Positions 11,900-21,771 of a DNA stretch of 64,000 nucleotides are shown piece after piece. Where the stretch lies: NCBI RefSeq assembly GCF_954871325.1, contig NC_088775.1:41765561-41829560 (forward strand), written 5' to 3'. Origin of the DNA: Gordionus sp. m RMFG-2023 (taxonomy: Eukaryota > Nematomorpha > Gordioida > Chordodea > Parachordodidae). Under the pieces are notes generated by a model, which worked only from the letters and a program-made list of their open reading frames with translations, was not told where the DNA came from and did no database searches. How positions within the stretch are numbered: position 1 is the first letter of the stretch; each line of letters begins with the position of its first letter. The translations under genes were made by a program, and so were the position numbers.

Positions 11900-12860
11900 A
11901 TCTTATAGTATTTTAATGTGACAATTGTCATATTCGTTATTTTTTAAGATTTTGATATTTTTTGACACAGAAGAGTAAAAATATCATTTATATTGTAAAG
12001 ATGTGAAATTATAAATTCGATAAAGTTGTTCCTTGGAAAAATGACAATTATCATAATATTTTTAAACATATTAGATTTTTTTTGACGCTAATGGGCAAAA
12101 ATATGTATTTTTAACATGTTAAATTAAAATTTCAATTAAGATATATACCATATTAAATGACAATTGTCATACTCGTCATTTTTAAAGTTTTTAAATTTTT
12201 TTGACTAAATGGGTTAAAATAAGTATTGTTAACATGTTTAAATAAAACTTCAATGAAGATGTACCCTAGATAAGTGACAATTGTCATAATCGCTATTTTT
12301 AAGTTTTTTGAATTTTTTCGCAAATGGGTAAAAATATAGATTGTAAACATGTTAAATTAAAATTTCATGAAGATGTAATAGAAAAGTGACAATTGTCATG
12401 ATCGTTATTTTTAAAGTTTTTTTGACGAAAATGGGCTAAAATAAGTATTGCTAGCATGTTAAATAAAACTTCATTAAAGACGTACCCTAGATAAGTGACA
12501 ATTGTCATAATCATTAAACATTTTGAATTTTTTTGACGTAATAATAATACTAACATATTTAAATAAAACTTCAGTGAAGATGTACCGTAGATAAGTGACA
12601 ATTGTCATATTATTTTTAAACATTTTGAATTTTTTTGACGTAATAATAATACTAACATATTTAAATAAAACTTCAGTGAAGATGTACCGTAGATAAGTGA
12701 CAATTGTCATAATCATTATTTTTAAACATTTTGAATTTTTTTTGACGTAAATGGGCTAAAATAAGTATTGCTAACATATTTAAATAAAACTCCAGGGAAG
12801 ATGTACCCTTGATAAGTGACAATTGGTAAATCGTTATTTTTTTTTTGACGTAAATGAAAT
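11900..12860. repeat. Satellite, unit about 100-119 bp, about nine copies, with palindrome TGACAATTGTCA
   Basis: The core GTGACAATTGTCAT or a close variant occurs near 11928, 12040, 12157, 12274, 12386, 12495, 12595, 12697 and 12816, giving spacings of 100-119 bp. Each unit also holds a TTTTTGACG..AAATGGGCTAAAATA block and AAATAAAACTTCA.TGAAGATGTACC. The open frames through this stretch are periodic consequences of the repeat and are not genes. A hAT element abuts it at 12872. Confidence 0.92.
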
Positions 12861-13395
12861 ATAGATTGTAACAGAGTTGGGCAGTACCGCGAATACTTGT
12901 ATCTAAGATACAAGAAACAATATCATTTTGTATCTTGTACTCAGTATCTTATTGACATTTTTAATAAAATACTAGTATCTATATCTAAGATCCTTTATTT
13001 TGAAAAGAATCTTGTATCTTTTTCATTTTCTTTAAAAAGATACAGATACATATTCTTTTTAATATACATGTTTAAAACATTTACATATCACTCAAAGTAA
13101 CTTTATTTTTTTCGTGAAATCTTGTATTATTTTCTTTATTTTTTCCCGCTATATTTTAAATATATTGATAACAAAAATTAGTTCGAAATTTTACAGGTCA
13201 TAAAGAAGATTAAAAATAACAACACCAAAACTAAATAAGAAAAGGATATATTTTATATGTAATATTTTTTAATTTGTAAAATGTTTAACATTCATAGTAG
13301 TGAAGATGAAATTATGGAGAAAGGTTCTCCTGAATTAAATTCGAATCTTAAAATTCTAAATGGAAAATTTTATAAAGTAATTCATGTGAAAAAAG

Positions 13396-14000
13396 CAGGG
13401 ATCCTGAGTGAACCGGAACTAACCATTAAACCATTATAAATATCTGAACCATAACCGTAACAACCGATATAATTATTTTTTGAAGGAGTAAAAAACCTTT
13501 ATAAAAAAGGTTAAACCGGTTCAAACCGGTTTAGCTTTTATATTTTAGAAATGGAAATAATTTGAATATCCAAAATTATATACACTTGCTCTTATAGTAC
13601 TGGCGGTTCCTGCAACACATGTTTCTGTAGAAAGGGCATTTTCGGGGCTAAAATTTGTGTTATTCTCTCATCAAACAAATATGAATCCATTTATATTAGA
13701 AGATATATTACTTAGTTCAAATAATATATTTTAAGATATGTTATTTTGAATCTTAGATGTTTTTTTTATATATAATTCATAGATGCTTATAATAAAAATA
13801 AATTAGACGATGGTGCTGTTTCAATATAAAAATTTTTTTAAACCTTAATGAACCATTATAAACCTTTACAATTAGCTGAACCGAATTGAACCTTTATAAA
13901 TTTTTTCTTAAGAACCGTAACCAAAACGTAACCATTATAATTTTTTACATAATGAATTGTAACCACACTGAACCGTTATAAATAACGGTTCGGGTTCCTG
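13396..14000 (+). mobile_element. Non-autonomous hAT nested in copy A
   Basis: 605 bp. Ends CAGGGATCCTGA at the left and GGGTTCCTG at the right, with mirrored AACCG/CGGTT-rich subterminal regions. Flanks are GAAAAAAG (13,388-13,395) and GAAAAAGG (14,001-14,008), an 8-bp duplication with one difference. The related uninterrupted sequence at about 57,688 (GTGAAAAAGAACAAGG) shows the empty site. A second copy of the family lies at 52,804-53,422. Confidence 0.9.
13564..13734 (+). pseudogene. hAT transposase C-terminal dimerisation domain exon
   Basis: A 56-codon frame ending in TAA encodes EYPKLYTLALIVLAVPATHV, then SVERAFSGLKF, then NPFILEDILLSSNNIF. This is the conserved hAT C-terminal block (ERxFS core) that mediates transposase dimerisation. 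The rest of the transposase has been lost, so the element is non-autonomous. The copy at 52,984-53,150 is more decayed. Confidence 0.85.
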
Positions 14001-14217
14001 GAAAAAGGACAAGGTACAAGCTGAATGTCAAAATTGCACAAGTAAAAAAGTTATTAAAGGTTCAACAAACTCCTCTACAAACTTTGTTAAACACATTTAT
14101 TTTATAATTATTAACATAATAATACCTATACTTAAGTCCCTCTTAGATAATTGTTGTTAAAATTTTTTATAGAAGATGGTTGATTATCAAATTAAAATCA
14201 TTTTGGATATATATTTT

Positions 14218-14975
14218 TTAGGGGTGTAACGATACCACTTTTTGGAGGCTGATTCCCGATATTCTCGATATTACATTGATATCGACCGATTACAGATCCG
14301 ATATCATATCTAATTTTGTAAAGATACCAATGGTTTTAATTTTTAATATACTTTTTATTAGTATAACATCTATAATTTAACTATACCATAACTTATGTCA
14401 TTTAAATATAATATAATGATCAGTTATAGTTTATATTCAATTAAATTGTAATTCTAAAAGTATAAATATTTTTATTGTTAAATTACTTTTATATAATAGG
14501 TACAAATAATAAGTAATAAACAATTATATTATGAAACTTGAAATAAATATTTAAAACAATATTTAACATTAATATATCGAAGATTTCTTTTTGGAAATAC
14601 CAATATTTCCAATTTATCAGAGGTCAGCTTGCGGCGATAGTAACTGTCAATATCACCAGCTTCACTAAAAACAGATTCTGAAAAGATTATCTCACACTTT
14701 TATATACAGAATGTGCAAAAAAAATATCAACATGGCAGAATGTTTATTAATTTATTATTATTAAAAAAGTATACATAAAAATGGATTTTGATTTTATTTA
14801 TAAAAATAAATGATTTTAGATATAACTTTTTTTAAAATTTTATAACATTTAACTTTTGTTAAATAAGACATTTTATATCAGATCAAATTTTATAATATTA
14901 GCCGATAACCGATATTTTAAAATGGGTGAAATTGGTCTGATCCGATCCGATAAAAAAATATAGCGACATTTCTAA
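14218..14975. mobile_element. Inverted-repeat element with TTAGGGGTGT / ACATTTCTAA ends
   Basis: The left end TTAGGGGTGTAACGATACC is mirrored imperfectly by GCGACATTTCTAA at the right. GATATCGG/CCGATCCGAT palindromic blocks flank an A+T-rich interior of about 0.6 kb. No clear target duplication. The related region in copy B (57,917-58,905) has the second end in the opposite orientation. Confidence 0.6.
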
Positions 14976-15183
14976 TATAATTTATATATAATTATTTTAG
15001 CAAGTTCTTATTGAAGGAAATATTTAAGCTACAATTGCTATATAACATTAGATAATTTTAAAAGGCTCTTAATAAAATAATTATAATGTAGGATTTAACT
15101 TTTAACTTTATTAGTTACTTTTATTTATTTATGATAAAACAAAATTAAATTACATTATATTATTTATTTACAAAATTTAATCA

Positions 15184-16080
15184 ATGTTACTGTTTAATAT
15201 CATAATCAGTAAAATTATAAAAGAGGTCCTAGGATGCGCAAATCTAATAGAAATAAGCTCAAACACAACAATACGTTTAGAAAACAAAATAATATCTTAT
15301 GCCGATGACATAGTCATCATATCGACTAGCTTCGAAGAAACGAAAGATATGTTATATTTATTAGGAACCCTTAGCCTAAGAATGGGGTTAAAAATAAATT
15401 TCATAAAAACTTGTATTCTTTCTTCTCCAAACGCAACTCAAAATCTAAATTTCACAATAGATGGAAATGAAATCAAAATAGTTGACAAAATAAAATATCT
15501 AGGCGTCATGTTTGACAACACAGGAGGTTATCAAGAAGAGCTGAAAATAAGAATACAAAAAGTAAGAGGAGCCTTTTATAAATACATGAAAATATGGAAA
15601 ACAAAAGAAATATCTGTACACACCAGACTAAGAATTTTTAATTCCACAGTTATTCCAATATTGCTATATGGAGGAGATCTATGGGAATTAAACAAAACGG
15701 AGAACAGAAAATTACAATCATTCATAAATAACTGCCTCCGAATCGTTAACGGAATCTTCTACCCGAGAGTAATATCCAACAATAATCTATGGAAGGTATC
15801 AAAACATACCCCAATAAACATTACCTTAAAAGAACGGCGCATTCAATTCCTCGCCCACATCATAAGGAACTCAGAACATAATCTAGTTCATGATGCAATT
15901 AAATGGCTATACACTTATAAAAAAAAAAGAATACACTAAATATAAATCCCTATGGTACTATAAAACAATAAAAGATATTATGGAACTTAACTTAAACATG
16001 AAGCAATTCATCAAACTAAATAATTGCAAAAACTCTATCAAAAAACTTCTCCGTATTAAGGATGGATATCTGAAATAAAT
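15184..16080 (+). pseudogene. RTE-like non-LTR retrotransposon, 5'-truncated reverse transcriptase end
   Basis: A frame at 15,184-15,939 encodes the last part of a LINE reverse transcriptase, with palm motif YADDIVII, the GLKINF.KT block, KYLGVMFD, the thumb-like KVRGAF and VIPILLYG, and the C-terminal ERRIQFLAHIIR block typical of RTE-like and related LINEs. A single frameshift at the A run near 15,920 separates it from the final 40-odd residues, which end with GYLK and TAA at about 16,078. Everything upstream of the palm motif is missing, consistent with 5' truncation on insertion. It lies inside hAT copy A, at the edge of a segment inverted relative to copy B. Confidence 0.85.
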
Positions 16081-16204
16081 AATTTCTTAATATTTCTAAA
16101 TCACTGTGTTGCTACTAGATCAGGACAAACTAAAACTCAATTGGTATGTACTTTTTATTTTAAATGTTGTCTGAAACAATATACGCCAGAAAAAAATTTT
16201 TTAA

Positions 16205-16500
16205 ACTTAAAATCAGCCACAACCCATAATTAACTTACGCATCAGTTCTTGGGCATAGGCTCTTTATCTCTGCCCCGCTCTTTCTCTTGGAGCCTATGGA
16301 CGCCTAAGTGCGTACAAGTACGTGCGGCTTGCCCACAAACGTGTAGAGGGCTCCTCACATTTTTTTACTTTCGTACCCAAATTAATTTCGTTTTTCCAAT
16401 TAGATGGAAGTGAGGAATACCTATCGTAGCTTTGTTGTTTACTCAACGGTTAAAGGGCATATGCGCTATATTTCACGTATCACGTAATTTAAAATGCATT
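16205..16500. other. GC-richer island with a perfect 9-bp hairpin
   Basis: CATAGGCTC (16,254-16,262) and GAGCCTATG (16,290-16,298) form a perfect stem around a 27-base C/T-rich loop. The surrounding 200-300 bases are clearly less A+T-rich than the neighbours. No frame or RNA family recognised. It sits between the LINE tail and the resumption of hAT copy A at about 16,540. Confidence 0.5.
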
Positions 16501-17195
16501 AATGAAAATTGTTATGTATTTATAATAAATAAATAATATAATATACATTATTTTCATATTTTTTATATATAATTAATGATTTTGCAAGAAACATATAAAA
16601 AAAATTTAAAAAGAGATTTAAATGATATTTATTTTATGTATATGATATACGCAAGAATTAATAAGTCATATTAGAAAATAAAACTAATTTAAAAAATCCT
16701 GTTTAAGCTATTAATGGGCAAAAACTAGTATTAAAATCCCTGATTATTATAATTAATTCATTAATAAATATTTTATTAATTATTGCAAATATTCATTCTT
16801 ATATGTTTATGCTATGTTCTTCACAAATAAACAATAACTTTATAAACTATTCTTATTTAATCCGTAACCATTTGAATTTTCTCGGACCCTAAATCAAATT
16901 CATTTTCAACTTTTTCTATTTCGGAAAGAATAGTTTCAGCGGTATGTTTTTGGGTGACATGATGTGTCGCCACTGTATAAAATACAATATTAAAATTATT
17001 ATCTATTTCGTGAAAAGTAAAGGTGATATAATTTCGCCGTCTATATTTGTCTGTCCACATATCAAATGTTATAGCACAAAATTTAGGACCTACATTAATT
17101 TGTTGGCATATGTATGCTTTCATTGATAAATAAACATCATCTAATCCACTCCGGCTAAGTGTAGTTCTGTCAGGTAATTCTTTGGCATCTGAAAT

Positions 17196-17489
17196 TATAA
17201 TATTTTCCGATTTCAGAAGACATCAAGATCAAATGCGGAAGAGAACAGACATTCTCTAAGAGGAGAGATGTTATGTTCATCATTTTTTTTTTTTTATTTT
17301 TTTTTTCAAATTCTTTTTTTCCTAATAATTTTTCTTCTTAAAATCGATAAAAAAAATAATATATATAATTCCGAGAAAAATAAATTCCATGAAAAATATT
17401 GATAAATTTCAAAAAATCGATAATCAAAAATAATATTGATAATTCCGAGAAAAAAAATAAATAAATAAAAAAAAATGATGAACATAACA
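17196..17489 (-). repeat. 3' LTR of Ty3 element 2, carrying an inverted copy of adjacent sequence
   Basis: Shares its start and its last about 200 bases with the other LTR but is about 57 bp longer. The extra part (about 17,216-17,284) is the exact reverse complement, about 69 bases, of the LTR/internal junction at about 17,476-17,544. LTR and neighbouring internal sequence therefore form a hairpin. Confidence 0.9.
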
Positions 17490-17539
17490 TCTCTCCTCTT
17501 AGAGAATGTCTGTTCTCTTCCGCATTTGATCTTGATGTC

Positions 17540-20340
17540 TTCTCCATCGGCCCTTGGAGGTATCCACAACGTATATGCACCTCCCAGCACGAGCCACTAT
17601 TGTTCCTTTTATCCATTTTACCTTGTCGTTGTACATTTTGGCCCACACCGGTTGTCCTATCCTAAATTGACCTCTCTGTTCCATTTGTGTATCGTTTGAT
17701 CGGCTTTCTTGGGTGGTCTCTTTAATCATTTCCAGATGATTTCGAACATTTCGTCCCAACATCACTTTTGCTGGTGTCTGTCCCGTCGCTGCATGTTGCG
17801 TGTTCCTATAAGCTAATAAGAATTCGTTTAATCCTTCGTACTTGTTTGGGGTTGTATTTTTTTCCATAGCTGTTTTAACCGTTCGTACCATGCGTTCTGC
17901 TTCTCCGTTGGAGCTCGGATGGTATGGAGGTGTCAGCACATGATTTATTCGGTGTTTCAAGCAATATTCTTTAAATTGATTGCTGGTGAACTGTGGACCG
18001 TTGTCCGATACCAAGGATTCTGGATATCCCCATCTAGAAAATATTTCGCCTAGTACCCCCATAGTTCTTTCAGATGTGGTGGTGGTCATTCCTTTTACCT
18101 CCACCCATTTGGTAAAGGTGTCTAACAATATGAGCCACATTGTGTTTTTGAACGGTCCTGCGAAATCTATGTGAACTCTTTGCCAAGGTCTTGTCGGTTT
18201 CTCCCAATGATGATCTTGCATTCTTGGAGGATTGTTTGCCCATGTGTTACATGATTCGCATTGACGACATAGTTCTTCTATTTCATGGTCGATTCCGGGC
18301 CACCATACATATTGTCTGGCTAAACTTTTCATTCTGACGATTCCTTGATGACCATTATGTAATTCGTTTAGTATTTTTTTTCGCAATTCTGTTGGAATTA
18401 TTATTCTGTCTCCTTTGTATAAACATCCGTCCTTTTCCCATAAATTGTTTTTGCACATTTCGTATTGTCTTAGTACACTGTCATCTTTTGACTTGAATTG
18501 TGTTTTTATACTCTCCTTTACCTTTTTTAACATGTCGTCGTTTTTAAGTTTTTCCCGAATTTCGTCTATCGATATTGGATGTTCGTTTATAAAATATACT
18601 TCTTCATTATGGTCTTTGTTTTGTTTTCCATTGGGCATCTTGAAAGTCCGTCTGCCACTTTGTTTTCCTTGCCAGCTTTATACTTTATTTCGCAATTGTA
18701 CCCTCCTAATATTAGAGACCATTTGAGCAATCGTGGTGACGTTATATTTGCCGAACTTTTGTTGCCAAATATATATATAAGAGGTTTGTGATCGGTCCAT
18801 ATTGTAAAAGTTTGACCCACTAAATATTCATAAAATTTCTTTACTCCAAATACAAGCGCTAATGCCTCTCTTTCGATAGTTGAGTAGTTTTTTTCTGCCG
18901 CAGATAGTGTCCGTGAAGCAAAACCTATGGGATTCTCAGATCCGTCTTTCTCGATATGAGACAATACGGCTCCTACGCCTTTCATAGACGCATCCGTAGT
19001 GAGTTGGATATCTTTACCTGGATCAAAATGAACGATTATTGGAGGATTAGTCAAACATCTCTTTAAGATTTCAACACTGGATCCGCATTCTTCCGTCCAT
19101 TGGAAATTGTTGCCTTTCTTTAATAAGTCATAAAGGGGTGCCGCGATTGTTGAAAATTTTTTTATAAATCGATGATAGTAATTCATAAGTCAGTGACTGC
19201 AATTCGTTGACTGACTCAGGAATTGGAGCATATTTTATCGCTTCTAGTTTTTCGTCGGAGGGCATAAGACCTTTGCTGGATATGACATGTCCTAGGTATT
19301 TTACTTTTTCTTTAAAAAATTTGCTCTTTTCGAAATTCGCTTTGAGACCGAACTCCGACATTCGTTGGAATATTTCCTCTAGATTTTTTAGATGCTCTTC
19401 ATCCGAAGAACCGGTAATTATTAGATCGTCAATGTAGTATGCTACCCCCGTCATCCCGAAAATTAGGTCCATGGTCCTTTGAAATATTGCTGACGCCGGG
19501 GTTATTCCGAATGGCATTCTTTTAAATTGGAATAAACCTTTGTGGGTGTTAATAGCTAAATACTTCCTCGAATCAGAATCTATTACTATTTGATGGTAAG
19601 CATTTGAAAAATCAATGGTTGAAAACTTTTCCCCTTTTCTTAATTTGTTGAATATTTCTTGTATTCTGGGGATAGGGTATATGTCCGGTGTCATCCATGG
19701 ATTTATAGTTATTTTGTAATCTATGCACAACCTAATATTCCCATTGGGCTTCACTATCGGGACCAGAGGACTGGCCCATTCTGAGAATTTTATGGGTTCT
19801 ATTATGTCATCATTAATCCATTTAGTTAATTCCTCATCCACCTTTTCTTCTAAGGCATACGCGATTTTCCTGGGGGCGCAGAATTTTGGGATCGCGTCGT
19901 CTTTTATACTCAAATGGACTTCCATATTGTTCAATTTCCCTAATTTTTTATCAAATATTATTACGTACTTCTCCGTTAGGGCCTTTAATTCTTGTTCCAC
20001 ATAATATATTTTGTTATTATTATCGTATGTGTTTTCTGTTCCTGCTAATCTTGATTCTTCCCATACCAATTCTCTGAATTCCTTTATCCAGTTTATACCT
20101 ACCAATGAGGGTCCATCAGCTTTCACTATTATTAAGGGTATATATTTTATGGTTTCTTTTATTTGAACTTTTACGTCCACGCTGCCTATGATGGCGATTT
20201 CGTTACCTTCGTACGTCTTTAATTTTGTGTCCGAATCATGAATTGTTTTATTGGAGTTGATTTTATTCCATGTCTTTAATGAAATGATTGATACTGATGC
20301 TCCTGTATCTAGGATCATGTTTGTTTTTTTACCTTCTATA
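17540..20340 (-). pseudogene. Ty3 element 2: protease, reverse transcriptase, RNase H and integrase region
   Basis: Protease at about 20,050-20,340 (LDTGASVSIIS; GINWIKEF at its end). Reverse transcriptase at about 19,230-19,900 with STIDFSNAYHQI and catalytic YIDD near 19,435. RNase H at about 18,680-19,060 (LTTDASMKGVGAVLSH, WTDHKPL). Integrase at about 17,560-18,560 with HHCC zinc domain (HNGHQGIVRM, YVWWPGI, CRQCESC) and core landmarks HIDFAGPF, VSDNGPQF and PYHPSSNGEAER; the C-terminal part contains GQPVWAKM. Close in type to element 1 and to K02A2.6-like elements. The element as a whole carries about two breaks. Confidence 0.9.
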
Positions 20341-20344
20341 TTTA

Positions 20345-21449
20345 AATTGATTTTGAATTTTTCTTTACAAGATTTGATATCCATCGAGTATATATACGAT
20401 ATATCTTCCTCTTTGTCTCTTTGATCGCAATATTTAATAAGATGTTTATCGCTACCGCATTTGAAGCAAGTTTTTTTTGTCTGACTGTAATATTGATTGT
20501 CGTTGTATTTAAAGTTATTATTGTTGGTGTTGTAATTTCCCCTTGTCTTATCGTAAGAATATTGATACTTATTTTTATGATAATAATTATTGTTGTCGTA
20601 CCAGTTTTTATGTCGGTAGTTATCATTGTTATTATATTTGTTGTCATTATTATTATATTTGTTATCATTATTATAATATTTGTTATCATTATCATATTTG
20701 TACCGCGGATTAACGTTATTATATCTTCCATAATTCGAGTTGTCATAATTATTATATCTAGTAAATCTGTTATCGAATCTCGTTTGGTGGGGATAATAAT
20801 TGTCAATGTAGCGTTCCTGAACTCTGTTATTATTATTATTACTATTATACCTTTTATTGTCTTGTATATAGTTTATTTCCTTATTTTCTATTTTATCTTC
20901 GCATCGATCCTTTCCATCTTGACAATAAAATATATCTTTCGCTTTTTCTTTTTCCTCTATCAAATCCATAGTTCGGAGGAGTTTTTCGATTTCCTCTACT
21001 CCCATGTCCTCTTCTAATAATAACTTTGTTTTGATCTCTTTACTCTCCAATCCGTTGATTATCTGCATTTTTAGATTTTCTTCATATTTCTCTTTGAAGT
21101 TGCATTTCAATGCTAAAGCCTTTAACGAATTTAAAAATTCCAAATTAGTTTCTCCCTCTCTTTGGGTACGTTTAACAAATTGGAAACTTTCCAATGGTGC
21201 TATTTTTTTTTCGTTAGCTATCAAAGAATCTAACATATCGTCATATTTAATTTTATTAATAGACTTGGGAGCGAATTTTAAAATTACTTTATTTAAGTCA
21301 TAGGTTGATAGTGCCGATATCAATGCTGCTCTCTTTTTCTCGTTGTCCGATATATCATTTAGTGTAAAGTAGGCTTCTAGTTTTATTCGAAAAGTAGTAA
21401 ATGAGTCATTGGTTTCTTTGACCGGAATTACTGCTGGCATTTTAGACAA
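20345..21449 (-). pseudogene. Ty3 element 2: gag/nucleocapsid region
   Basis: Starts MSKMPAVIPVKETNDSF, a gag start typical of this Ty3 lineage. A helical gag domain follows (about residues 10-180), then a long Asn/Tyr/Lys-rich low-complexity segment built from repeats of about 8 residues (DNKYNNN), then one CCHC zinc knuckle (CFKCGSDKHLIKYC) near residue 325. Compared with the remnant at 8.7-10.2 kb it shares the Asn-rich design but has a clear zinc knuckle. Confidence 0.9.
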
Positions 21450-21534
21450 TTTTATATCAAATTTAAATTTTCTCTTTTTTCTTTTTTTTTTATATATATT
21501 TCCGCGCGGGTTCTTCCGTATACATAGTCGCCAT

Positions 21535-21771
21535 TATAATATTTTCCGATTTCTATTATTTCTTATATTTTTTTTTTATTTTTTTTTTTCAAATTCTTTT
21601 TTTCCTAATAATTTTTCTTCTTAAAATCGATAAAAAAAATAATATATATAATTCCGAGAAAAAATAAATTCCATGAAAAATATTGATAAATTTCAAAAAA
21701 TCGATAATCAAAAATAATATTGATAATTCCGAGAAAAAAAAAATAAATAAAAAAAAATGATGAACATAACA
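21535..21771 (-). repeat. 5' LTR of Ty3 element 2
   Basis: 237 bp, followed on the right by the target duplication GAAAT (21,772-21,776). Matches the 3' LTR closely outside that LTR's inverted insertion. Confidence 0.92.

Larger units (their letters stand above)
13314..14100 (+). pseudogene. hAT BED-type zinc-finger N-terminus (copy A), split by another hAT
   Basis: The frame beginning at 13,314 encodes MEKGSPELNSNLKILNGKF and leads into the finger. After the inserted hAT at 13,396-14,000 it resumes with VQAECQNCTSKKV...TNFVKH, a C-x2-C...H pattern of BED fingers used by hAT transposases for DNA binding. The uninterrupted counterpart is at 57,614-57,793. The catalytic domain is absent on this strand. 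Confidence 0.7.
12872..16862 (+). mobile_element. hAT transposon copy A (related to 57,150-59,587), interrupted
   Basis: The left end CAGAGTTGGGCAGTACC is a hAT-type terminus and matches the left end at 57,150. Subterminal GATAC/GTATC repeats follow. Similarity to copy B runs through the BED-finger fragment, the TTAGGGGTGT element and the tail 16,556-16,862. The copy is interrupted by a smaller hAT (13,396-14,000) and by an RTE-like LINE with adjoining sequence (15,184-about 16,500). Its right-hand subterminal end is missing: at about 16,862 it joins minus-strand hAT transposase coding sequence. Confidence 0.8.
17196..21771 (-). mobile_element. Ty3/Gypsy LTR retrotransposon, nearly whole
   Basis: A minus-strand element of about 4.6 kb. 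The target duplication GAAAT lies at 17,191-17,195 and 21,772-21,776. The 5' LTR is 21,535-21,771 and the 3' LTR 17,196-17,489; both begin TGTTATGTTCATCAT on the coding strand. After the 5' LTR comes TGGCGAC, a plausible primer-binding site, and before the 3' LTR the purine run AAGAGGAGAGA, a plausible polypurine tract. Order is gag, protease, reverse transcriptase, RNase H, integrase. Coding capacity is almost complete, with about two breaks. Apart from one inverted insertion in the 3' LTR the LTRs are nearly identical, so it is the youngest-looking large element here. It sits inside a hAT transposase gene. Confidence 0.94.

Noticed and set aside
12153-12913. Minus-strand frames with repeated TIVTYLRYIFTEVLFK
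   Set aside because: Periodic by-products of the ~110-bp satellite; no start, splice or homology evidence.
20342-21017. Ile/Val-rich hydrophobic frames as membrane proteins
   Set aside because: Antisense or frame-shifted shadows of the Asn/Tyr-rich gag codons of Ty3 element 2; the same occurs at 9,234-9,633.
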